This document shows positions 30,361-39,055 of a DNA stretch of 64,000 nt, piece by piece. The stretch is from Paracoccaceae bacterium. GTDB lineage: Bacteria; Pseudomonadota; Alphaproteobacteria; Rhodobacterales; Rhodobacteraceae. The DNA is taken from assembly GCA_014239455.1 (NCBI GenBank), contig JAAZYV010000007.1:1-64000 (forward strand), in the 5' to 3' direction. The notes beneath the pieces are model-generated. The model was not told the origin of the DNA and made no database searches. It saw only the letters and a list, made by a program, of their open reading frames with translations. The number at the start of each line of letters is the position of its first letter. Within the stretch, counting starts at the first letter, position 1. A program made the position numbers and the translations under genes.

Positions 30361-31353
30361 TTACCTATCGGCAATTTCAGTCAATGTCTTAACTTTTTGA
30401 TTTTCAAGTAACTTTTGGTAATCTTCATCAGCATGAAAGGAAGATCTAGTAAATGGACTAGAAGAAACCATCAGGAAACCTTTGCCATAGGCTATCCTTT
30501 TTAGTTTCTCGAACTCTTCCAACGAAAAGAATCTATCGATAGGATAATGCTTTTTTGTAGGTTGGAGATATTGACCGATAGTTAAAAAATCAACATTTGC
30601 AGTTCTAAGATCGTCCATTACTTGCAAGATTTCTTTATGCTGTTCTCCAAGACCAACCATTAACCCAGATTTGGTAAATGTACCTGGCTCAAGTTCTTTA
30701 ACTCTATCCAAAAGCTTTAATGACGCATAGTAGCGCGAACCAGGTCGCACCTCTTGATATAATCTGGGTACAGTTTCCAAATTATGATTAAATACATCAG
30801 GTTTAGAATCAAGAACAACTCGTAATGCGTCGTTGTTTGCCCGTAAAAAATCTGGAGTGAGAATTTCAACGGAAGTGCCTGGACATTTCATATGAATGAG
30901 GGAAACCGTCTTTGAAAAATGGTTGGCCCCCCCATCCTCTAAATCATCTCTATCAACGGACGTGATCACAACATGCTTAAGGCCTAATCTTAGAACAGCA
31001 TTAGCTACCCGAGCAGGTTCAAACAAGTCTAACTCAACTGGTTTTCCTGTAGTCACATTGCAAAAAGCACAAGCTCGGGTACAAATTTCACCCATAATCA
31101 TAAAAGTAGCATGTTTTTTTGACCAACAAGAGCCTATATTTGGACAAGACGCCTCTTCACAAACAGTAAAGACATGATTATCTTTAATAATTTGCTTGGT
31201 TTCAAAAAAACCTGCTGAGGTTGGGGCCCTTACCTTCAGCCAACTAGGCTTTCGCAAGACCCTAGAGTCAGCATTATTTATCTTCTCCGGGTGTCTTTTC
31301 TTGTGAGCACTTAGAAAATTCATTTCGTTTTTATTGTTTGATGTTGCTTTCAT
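30361..31353 (-). CDS. lipA: lipoyl synthase (radical SAM)
   Basis: '[41 protein letters not shown]', '[14 protein letters not shown]'. Confidence 0.97.
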   Translation of the reverse strand: MKATSNNKNEMNFLSAHKKRHPEKINNADSRVLRKPSWLKVRAPTSAGFFETKQIIKDNHVFTVCEEASCPNIGSCWSKKHATFMIMGEICTRACAFCNVTTGKPVELDLFEPARVANAVLRLGLKHVVITSVDRDDLEDGGANHFSKTVSLIHMKCPGTSVEILTPDFLRANNDALRVVLDSKPDVFNHNLETVPRLYQEVRPGSRYYASLKLLDRVKELEPGTFTKSGLMVGLGEQHKEILQVMDDLRTANVDFLTIGQYLQPTKKHYPIDRFFSLEEFEKLKRIAYGKGFLMVSSSPFTRSSFHADEDYQKLLENQKVKTLTEIADR

Positions 31354-31400
31354 TCTTCCCCAGCTTTGTCCGACGATACAATTTCCATTTAATAATTAAC

Positions 31401-32822
31401 CTAAAGATGAATTACTTTATCTTCAGAGCTTAATACACTTTCATGTAACATCTCTGACATTGTTGGATGAGGGAATATGGTCTTAATTAATTCTTCTGAT
31501 GTCGTCTCTAGTTGCTTTCCAACCAAAAAAGTTGCAATAAGTTCTGTCACCTCAGAACCCACCATATGGGCTCCCAGCAGTTCTCCAGTATTCTTATCGA
31601 ATATGGTTTTGATAAAACCCTCATCCTCTCCCATAGCCAAAGCTTTCCCATTAGCCAAGAAAGGGAACGAACCAATCTTTATTTCGTACCCAAATTCCAA
31701 AGCCTTGTCTTCAGTTAAACCAACAGATGCAATTTGAGGATTAGAATATGTGCAACCAGGTATATGTTCTGTTTTAAGTGGCCTAACATTACCTTGACCA
31801 GCAATAATTTCAGCTACCATTACTCCTTCATGGCTGGCCTTGTGAGCCAACCAAGGCGGTGAGGTTATGTCACCTATTGCAAAAATATTCTCCACATTTG
31901 TCTTACAAAAGTCATTAGTCACAATCATACCAGCTCTGGTATTGATCCCTATCTTTTCTAAACCTAAACCCTCCCAATTTCCCACTATTCCTGCGGCAAC
32001 AAGAACAGTATGAGCAGAAATTTTTTCTTTTTTTCCCTTAGTTTCAATACTTAAACTAATCATAGATTTTTCTTGCTTAACTACTTCGAAGCAGGAATCC
32101 ACAAAAAAACTAATCCCTCTCTGCTCGAAACTTTTCCTCGCAAAGCTTGAAACATCCTTGTCTTCAGTAGGCAGAATTCTGTCCTGCATTTCTAATACAG
32201 TTACATCTGAGCCCATCGAGTTATAGAAACTGGCAAATTCGATGCCAATAGCTCCAGATCCAACAATTATTAACTTCTTAGGAATTACCTTTGGTCTTAA
32301 GGCATGTCGATAATCCCAAATAACTCTTCCATCTACTGCGAGGTTAGAAATCTCTCTAGGTTTAGCCCCAGTAGCTATAACAATATTTTGCGCACTAATT
32401 TCCTGCTTCTCTCCATTATCTTTCTGAATAATGATCTCAGTATTACTTAATAAAGACCCTGTTCCTTTGATAATTTGTACTTTGTTTTTGGCTAATAAAA
32501 ACTTTACTCCACTGGATAATTTTGCAGCCACTTTTCTTGACCGAGCCACTACATTATCAATATTTAGAGTTTGGCCGGATGTTTCAATGCCAAAGTCTTG
32601 CGATCTCTTAACTAATTCATAAACTTCTGCAGATCGTAAAAGTGCCTTGGTAGGGATGCAACCCCAATTTAAACACACGCCTCCAATTTCAGCCTTTTCT
32701 ATTACAACCACATTTAGACCTAGCTGCGACGCTCTAATGGCAGCAACGTATCCACCTGGTCCTGAGCCAATTATCGCCACATTAAAATCTTTTTCCAACA
32801 TTTGCTGCCTATCTGGGACCAA
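31401..32822 (-). CDS. lpd: dihydrolipoyl dehydrogenase
   Basis: FAD motif 'VAIIGSGPGGYVAAIRASQLG', redox 'GGVCLNWGCIPTKALLR', C-terminal 'HPTMSEMLHESV'. Confidence 0.96.
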   Translation of the reverse strand: MVPDRQQMLEKDFNVAIIGSGPGGYVAAIRASQLGLNVVVIEKAEIGGVCLNWGCIPTKALLRSAEVYELVKRSQDFGIETSGQTLNIDNVVARSRKVAAKLSSGVKFLLAKNKVQIIKGTGSLLSNTEIIIQKDNGEKQEISAQNIVIATGAKPREISNLAVDGRVIWDYRHALRPKVIPKKLIIVGSGAIGIEFASFYNSMGSDVTVLEMQDRILPTEDKDVSSFARKSFEQRGISFFVDSCFEVVKQEKSMISLSIETKGKKEKISAHTVLVAAGIVGNWEGLGLEKIGINTRAGMIVTNDFCKTNVENIFAIGDITSPPWLAHKASHEGVMVAEIIAGQGNVRPLKTEHIPGCTYSNPQIASVGLTEDKALEFGYEIKIGSFPFLANGKALAMGEDEGFIKTIFDKNTGELLGAHMVGSEVTELIATFLVGKQLETTSEELIKTIFPHPTMSEMLHESVLSSEDKVIHL

Positions 32823-32978
32823 CCCTCTAGTTAAAGAACTAATTATTAACTTCTTAAGAAGTAACTAATGGGTATCTCAACTAAAAGAAAAATTCCAGAT
32901 AATCTTTTCCTACTATATTACCTTTGCCTCCACAGCGCTAACATTCACTACCATTAATTTTCAGCGTGGATTAAGGAA

Positions 32979-34025
32979 TTAAGGGATTAATAAGGAAGCA
33001 TCACCATAGGAATAAAACCTATATTTATTTTTAATGGCATGAGTATAAAGTTGCTTTGCTGCCTCTAAGCCAATAAAAGAAGAAATCAAAATGAAAAGAG
33101 AAGATTTGGGTAAATGAAAATTTGTTATCAGTGCTGAAGTCACCCTAAAATTGAATCCAGGCGTAATGTAAATATCCGTAAAACCTTTATAATTCGCTAT
33201 CTGACCACTTTTTGAGGCAGATGACTCAAGTATTCTTAAGCTTGTTGTTCCAACTGGGATTACCCTTCTTCCTGAAGTTAATGCATCATTGATAATTTCA
33301 GTGGTAGCTAGATCAATTTCGCCAAACTCTTCATGCATTTTATGGTCAGAAATGTGTTCAGTTCGAATTGGTAAAAATGTACCAATGCCGACATGCAATG
33401 TAACAAAACATGTCTTAATACCCTTTGCTTCAATTTTTTGCATCATATTACTATCAAAATGTAATGAAGCAGTGGGTGATGCAATGGACCCTATTGTAGT
33501 TGAAAAAATAGTTTGATAGTCATCTTTATCCTGTGAATCTGCCGGCCGAAATTTTCTGATATACGGTGGCAAAGGCATTTGCCCAGTCTTTGCAAGCAGT
33601 AAAAAAAAATCTCCAAAGTATTTAAACTTTACAACCACCCCATCCTTGCACCTATCAACTGCCTTACCAGTCAAGTCATTTGAAAATATGATATGTTTAT
33701 GTAGTTTAAGTTTCTTGATTGGCTTACATAAACAAAGCCAGTGATCCACTGCCAATCTTTTAGTTAATAAAAACTCTAATCGATTCCATTTTTCTTTAGG
33801 TTTATCAGTTTCTTCAATAACCCCGTAGAGAAGTGCAGGAATGACCTTGGTATTATTAAAAACCAATAGATCACCAGCTTTTAATTGTTCTGGTAAATCA
33901 AAAAAAGAAAGGTCCCTTAGGGTATTTTGATTGTAATAAAGCAACCTAGAACTGGACCTTGGAACCTTTGGTCTTGTAGCAATTAGCTCTTTTGGTAAGG
34001 AAAAATCAAATTTTGTTAATCGCAT
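32979..34025 (-). CDS. queA: S-adenosylmethionine:tRNA ribosyltransferase-isomerase QueA
   Basis: 'MRLTKFDFSLPKELIATRPKVPRSSSRLL', 'VGIGTFLPIRTE', 'LHFDSNMM', 'NFHLPKSSLFILISSFIG'. Confidence 0.95.
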   Translation of the reverse strand: MRLTKFDFSLPKELIATRPKVPRSSSRLLYYNQNTLRDLSFFDLPEQLKAGDLLVFNNTKVIPALLYGVIEETDKPKEKWNRLEFLLTKRLAVDHWLCLCKPIKKLKLHKHIIFSNDLTGKAVDRCKDGVVVKFKYFGDFFLLLAKTGQMPLPPYIRKFRPADSQDKDDYQTIFSTTIGSIASPTASLHFDSNMMQKIEAKGIKTCFVTLHVGIGTFLPIRTEHISDHKMHEEFGEIDLATTEIINDALTSGRRVIPVGTTSLRILESSASKSGQIANYKGFTDIYITPGFNFRVTSALITNFHLPKSSLFILISSFIGLEAAKQLYTHAIKNKYRFYSYGDASLLIP

Positions 34026-34128
34026 CTGTGTAATTTCACAATTATTGTTAAAGTTATTGAGCAAGTAAAATTGCCATGATAATTCATTCTTTTAGGTATA
34101 TTAGGGATTTACCCTGTTCAGAGATACA

Positions 34129-34617
34129 ATGTCAAAAAAGTTAGTTGTCGGCAAACAGTTTCCAAAATTTAATTTGGTAGTTGATAGAGATAAAAGAATT
34201 AGTGAAAAATCATTTTTAAAACGGAAAACAATTATTTTTATCTATCCGAAAAATAATACTGGTGGTTGTACGAAGGAATGTGTTGATTTCTCAAGACTTA
34301 TTAAAGATTTTGAGACACTAAATATCTCCATATATGGTCTGTCCAAAGACACTATACTGAGTCATAAAAAATTTATCAAAAAGTATAGCCTTAAAATAAA
34401 ACTCATTTCAGATCCTTCTGCTGAACTGATTACCCAGGTAGGTGCCTGGGTTCAAAAAACTATGTATGGCAAGAAATGTATGGGTTCTGAACGAACAACT
34501 TTTATTTTAAACGAAAATAATCAGATCACCCATATATGGACGAAAGTTCGTGTAACTGGCCACGCTGAAGAGGTATTGAAAGCTTGCAAAAACCTAATTA
34601 AAGAGGATAATAAGTGA
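34129..34617 (+). CDS. peroxiredoxin (BCP/PrxQ family)
   Basis: 'FIYPKNNTGGCTKECVDFSRL', 'ISDPSAELITQVGAWVQKTMYGKKCMGSERTTFI'. Confidence 0.88.
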   Translation: MSKKLVVGKQFPKFNLVVDRDKRISEKSFLKRKTIIFIYPKNNTGGCTKECVDFSRLIKDFETLNISIYGLSKDTILSHKKFIKKYSLKIKLISDPSAELITQVGAWVQKTMYGKKCMGSERTTFILNENNQITHIWTKVRVTGHAEEVLKACKNLIKEDNK

Positions 34618-34710
34618 GTAAGAATGAAATCTTAGGATTTTCTAAGTAAAATGAAGTTTGAGACGTAAATAAATTAATAACTCTTACTGATGACAAGCGG
34701 GGAATAATTA

Positions 34711-35208
34711 ATGTTTGCTAAACAAAAACAATCAGTTGAAAAACAAAACTCTAGTCAATCTGAAAAGATTCCGTCCAATGAACCTAAGCTCAATACTATT
34801 CTTGAGAAAACAAAGGGTTCAAATGATGAAATCATGATGCCACCTCGAGTAAAATCTCCGCCTTCACTTCTTTCTACTGACCTATTTATAAAAGGTAATT
34901 TAAATACAGCAGGTGACATACAAATAGAGGGAACTGTAGAAGGGAACATTAAAGCTAATCTACTGACAGTTGGACAAAATGCAGTAATCAAGGGCGAGAT
35001 AATGGCTGAGGAAGTAGTTGTTAACGGGTCAATCTCTGGCACCATCAAAGGAAATAGGGTGCACTTAACAGCATCAGCAAAGGTAGATGGTGATATCATC
35101 CATAATAGCATAGCAATTGAAAGTGGCGCACATTTTGAAGGCTCTATCGAAAAATCAGAAGATCCTTTAACTAAACCAAATTCAAAAGGTGCTGACGCTG
35201 TAAGTTAG
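34711..35208 (+). CDS. bactofilin (polymer-forming cytoskeletal protein)
   Basis: Repetitive 'LFIKGNLNTAGDIQIEGTVEGNIKANLLTVGQNAVIKGEIMAEEVVVNGSISGTIKGNRVHL'. Confidence 0.9.
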   Translation: MFAKQKQSVEKQNSSQSEKIPSNEPKLNTILEKTKGSNDEIMMPPRVKSPPSLLSTDLFIKGNLNTAGDIQIEGTVEGNIKANLLTVGQNAVIKGEIMAEEVVVNGSISGTIKGNRVHLTASAKVDGDIIHNSIAIESGAHFEGSIEKSEDPLTKPNSKGADAVS

Positions 35209-35251
35209 TCCTTACCAAACATAGAACAGCCAGTCAAAAAAAGAATGTTTT

Positions 35252-36349
35252 CTATGCATTGATATTTTTAGCTAGAGCTCCTAGCAAGAAATCGTCTAAT
35301 TTCCCATCGAGCACACCCTGAGAATCAGAGGTTTCAACTTCAGTTCTAAGATCTTTGACCAATTGATATGGTTGCAATACGTACGACCGTATTTGATTGC
35401 CCCATCCAGCTTCACCCTTTGAATCATGTGCGTCTTGGATATCCTTGTTAATCTTTTTAATTTCCAAATCATATAACCTTGATTTAAGTGCTGCCATGCA
35501 ATTCGCCCTATTTTGGTGCTGAGACTTCTCCGAACTGGTTACAACAATTCCTGTTGGCAAATGGGTTATCCTCACAGCAGAATCTGTAGTATTTACATGT
35601 TGACCACCTGCCCCTGAGGATCGAAATGTATCAACTCTCATTTCTGACGGGTTTAAATCCACAGCAAAGTTATCGTCAATTACGGGATAAACCCAAACAG
35701 AACAAAAAGAGGTATGCCTACGAGCGGAACTATCAAAAGGAGAAATCCTGACTAATCTATGGACGCCGCTTTCCACCTTCAACCATCCATAAGCATTTGT
35801 CCCTTTGATTTTGTAGGAAATTGATTTGAACCCAGCCTCATCTCCAGGGTTTTGTGAGATTATTTCGATCTGAAACCCTTTCCTTTCTGCCCATCTAACA
35901 TACATTCTAGCTATCATCATTGCCCAATCACAACTTTCTGTACCTCCAGCTCCAGCATTTATTTCTAAAAATGTGTCATTTGAGTCTGTTTCCCCATCCA
36001 TTAAGGCTGACCTTTCAACATTAAAAACATCTTGCCTTAATTGGAACAGATCATTTTCAGCATCAACCACAACTTCTTGCTCTTTTTCCTGAATCCCAAG
36101 TTGAATTAACGTAACACTTTCATCTAATTTTTTTTCAATTTCGGAGTATTGTTCTAAAAAATCTTCTAACCCCTGCCTCTCTTTCATTAACGCACGGGCA
36201 CTTTTAGGGTCTTCCCAAAAGCTGTTATCACTTGTAATAGCATGAAGTTCATCAAGCCTTTCTATAGAACGAACCAGGTTTCGCCTTTTCGCCAGGATAT
36301 CTAAAGATTTTCTTATTTCTTCAATTGTTTCCAGAACTTCTGCTCTCAA
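35252..36349 (-). CDS. prfB: peptide chain release factor 2 (no programmed frameshift)
   Basis: 'EINAGAGGTESCDWAMMIARMY', 'RSSGAGGQHVNTTDSAVRITHLPTGI'; TTG at 36349 gives MRAEVLETIEEIRKSL; single continuous frame. Confidence 0.95.
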   Translation of the reverse strand: MRAEVLETIEEIRKSLDILAKRRNLVRSIERLDELHAITSDNSFWEDPKSARALMKERQGLEDFLEQYSEIEKKLDESVTLIQLGIQEKEQEVVVDAENDLFQLRQDVFNVERSALMDGETDSNDTFLEINAGAGGTESCDWAMMIARMYVRWAERKGFQIEIISQNPGDEAGFKSISYKIKGTNAYGWLKVESGVHRLVRISPFDSSARRHTSFCSVWVYPVIDDNFAVDLNPSEMRVDTFRSSGAGGQHVNTTDSAVRITHLPTGIVVTSSEKSQHQNRANCMAALKSRLYDLEIKKINKDIQDAHDSKGEAGWGNQIRSYVLQPYQLVKDLRTEVETSDSQGVLDGKLDDFLLGALAKNINA

Positions 36350-36476
36350 AATGGTACTCCAGATTTTGATAAATAAACTTATAACAATATTTCTTAGTAT
36401 ACTCTCGTATAGGCTTTTGTTATCCAAAAATAGTTTCTCTAAAGGATTTAATCAAACCATAATCCTCCCACAGCAC

Positions 36477-38573
36477 TTATTTAAATCTTGATTCATGCCT
36501 GTCTTGACTCACAATTCGTTGAATTAGAGAAAGGCATGAACCAGAAAATATATCAGAATCAATCTTTAAATTTGATTTGTTTGCCTCTATATGACAGCCA
36601 AAAATCTTATCAGAAACTATTCCTATGACTGAATCGAAATTTAATTCTTTATCAGTATGATGTTTACCAATTAGTGTTATTTTGCCATTCCCATCTGATT
36701 CTGCAATTACATCAAAATACACTAGTGGAAAAAATTCGAAACCGTTTTCCTTAACTTTTCGCACGAAAAAGTGACTGCCTATTTCATTACTTATGTGATG
36801 AAGAAGTGCTTTCTTGTCTTTTTCACACTGCCTACATTTCTCTATTTTTAATTTCTTAGGAAAAACCTTTTGTTCTCCTTTAGAAATTTGGAGCAAAACG
36901 TGTCCCTGTTTTTTTAAACTTCCTATTAGCAGCATATTATAAGCTGATATTACATCAATAATAGTAGCCTGGCTATCGACTCTAAAGTGTTTTTGTGATT
37001 CTAAATTTTCCTTAATGAAGCCAAAATTCATAAGAATTTTGATGCTAGCATCATCTAATAAATCTTTCGGAATCTCTCTGTTTGAATATGCAAATATATC
37101 TTCAACATTAACTAGAACATTTAAATCAGGACCACCGCCATCAAAAAGCGTTTTAGAAGCAGCAGTTAAAAAAATAGGCATTAAGAATTCTAATCTAGGT
37201 CTTCTCACTTCAGTTACTTTGTTTACACTACTCAATTGGTAGCTATAACCGCCCTCTAGAGCTAAAATATCTCCTGTTCCTAAATCTGATATGATGACAC
37301 CTCCATCAAATAATGGCCTCTGCTTGTAAAACCAAATTGGTGTTGAATCTTTTAAATCGCTTTTATCTTGAACATATATGACACTTCCTATCTTTAAATT
37401 TGGTTTCAACCCCTCTATAAAATGTAGTTTTTCCATTTCTGGAGAACGGTCTGTCACAACTAATGAGTTTTCACCCTGAATATCCACTACCACTGCTAAA
37501 TTCCATCCATAGTTTGACTGAGGTAAATTCTCATTTTTAAGCTCTGCGAACCAGTTTAATTTCTTATTTCTGTGATCAACTTCAATATGAGTTACAGGTA
37601 ATCCATATTCTCTTACTGCTAAATTTAAGGTTTGAATTTCCAATTTCAAAGCATTTCTTGCAATTTTTTGCAAATTAGAATCGATAGAAGTTCTAATCGA
37701 TAATCCACCCTGATTAACATACCTTTCTCCTATTTCAGTATTTACCTGCGCTCTAATTTCCTCACCCAAAAAATCTCTAAATAACTCTAGTTTTATTCCA
37801 TCTAAAATCTCTCCAGTCAAAACCGTTTGCAGTTTGGATCTTTTCTCAGAATTTAATTTACCTGTAGAGAGATAACCATTTTCAACCATCTCATCTAAAA
37901 CAAAATTTCTTCTCTGAATCGCATTTTCAGGATTACTGAGTGGATTATATGCCTGAGGTGATTTAGGAAGGGCAGCCAAATAAGCTGCCTCACGTGGCAA
38001 TAAATCCTCTAAACTCTTGGCAAAATATGTTTTTGCGGCTGCGGAAACCCCATAAGCTCCCTCGCCCAAATAAACCTCATTGAGGTAAATTTCCAATATT
38101 TCACTTTTGGTTAGAACTTTTTCCAATTGCACAGCAAGGATTAGTTCTCTAATTTTTCTTTCAAAACTTCTTTCTCCTGAAAGAAGAAATCCTTTTGTTA
38201 CCTGTTGAGTGATGGTTGAAGCTCCCCTTAACTTTGCTCCTTTGGAGAAATCAATGATGGCTTTTAGAAGACCTAGAACATCATACCCAGAATGCTTATA
38301 AAAATTTTTATCTTCAGCACTTATGAATGCATGTTTCACCAATTCTGGAATTTTCTTTATTGGAACAAATTCTCTTTTCTCTGAATAAAAGAACCCCAAG
38401 ATCTGTTCATTTCGATCCAAAACTTTACTGATAGTTTTTGGCTTGTATTCTACGATCTCAGAAACGCTTGGGAGTTGATTGCTATAAAATTCAATTAAAG
38501 ATCGAGTAAACAAAAAGGCTATAAAGCCAAATAATAAGAAATATATTATGATCTTCTTCAATTTATCTATCAT
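36477..38573 (-). CDS. mrcA: penicillin-binding protein 1A-like GT51 glycosyltransferase with degenerate transpeptidase domain
   Basis: GT51 'FISAEDKNFYKHSGYDVLGLLKA', 'GASTITQQVTKGFLL', 'EIYLNEVYLGEGAYGVSAAAKTYF'. C-terminal half alignable to PBP1A but lacks the catalytic motifs. Confidence 0.88.
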   Translation of the reverse strand: MIDKLKKIIIYFLLFGFIAFLFTRSLIEFYSNQLPSVSEIVEYKPKTISKVLDRNEQILGFFYSEKREFVPIKKIPELVKHAFISAEDKNFYKHSGYDVLGLLKAIIDFSKGAKLRGASTITQQVTKGFLLSGERSFERKIRELILAVQLEKVLTKSEILEIYLNEVYLGEGAYGVSAAAKTYFAKSLEDLLPREAAYLAALPKSPQAYNPLSNPENAIQRRNFVLDEMVENGYLSTGKLNSEKRSKLQTVLTGEILDGIKLELFRDFLGEEIRAQVNTEIGERYVNQGGLSIRTSIDSNLQKIARNALKLEIQTLNLAVREYGLPVTHIEVDHRNKKLNWFAELKNENLPQSNYGWNLAVVVDIQGENSLVVTDRSPEMEKLHFIEGLKPNLKIGSVIYVQDKSDLKDSTPIWFYKQRPLFDGGVIISDLGTGDILALEGGYSYQLSSVNKVTEVRRPRLEFLMPIFLTAASKTLFDGGGPDLNVLVNVEDIFAYSNREIPKDLLDDASIKILMNFGFIKENLESQKHFRVDSQATIIDVISAYNMLLIGSLKKQGHVLLQISKGEQKVFPKKLKIEKCRQCEKDKKALLHHISNEIGSHFFVRKVKENGFEFFPLVYFDVIAESDGNGKITLIGKHHTDKELNFDSVIGIVSDKIFGCHIEANKSNLKIDSDIFSGSCLSLIQRIVSQDRHESRFK

Positions 38574-38868
38574 TTAATCAGCAATTGGTATGAGATTTAA
38601 GATTAATCGACGTACCACTTCAAACTTAAAGTCAAGTCGCTCATGATTCAACGGATCATACCCTATTTTTTTGACCACAACTTGATATGGAATTTGACAT
38701 TGCAAAATAATTTGATAATTAAGTACTGTAACTTAAATTGCAAGATACTTATTACACAAGTAAGATAAGTATAATTTTATACTAAGAAAAGGAATTCTAG
38801 CGGGAACAAGAAGTTATTTGCCGCATTTATAAAGTGATAAAGTGATATTACTTTAACCAACTCATCTC

Positions 38869-38886
38869 ATCTGGCTTAGCTCAGAT
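38869..38886 (+). other. small hairpin-forming inverted repeat in the long rne leader
   Basis: atctggcttagctcagat: five paired bases plus a possible G-U, 6-nt loop. Confidence 0.3.
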
Positions 38887-39055
38887 TTAATTGTAACAAC
38901 TTTGAGACTGAAGACGATAAATATTTAAAATTTGTCAAGAACTGCGTTTAAAAAGATTAACTTTGTGGTTCCTATCTCAGTCACAAATCAGGAAGTGAAT
39001 AGTAATGATGACAACCTCAAGGAATAAATCATGAAGCATTCACAGGTGGTATTTT

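Noticed and set aside
35252-36427. Programmed +1 frameshift in prfB (RF2)
   Set aside because: The coding frame is continuous from TTG 36349 through the GGQ motif; no in-frame TGA shift site is needed.
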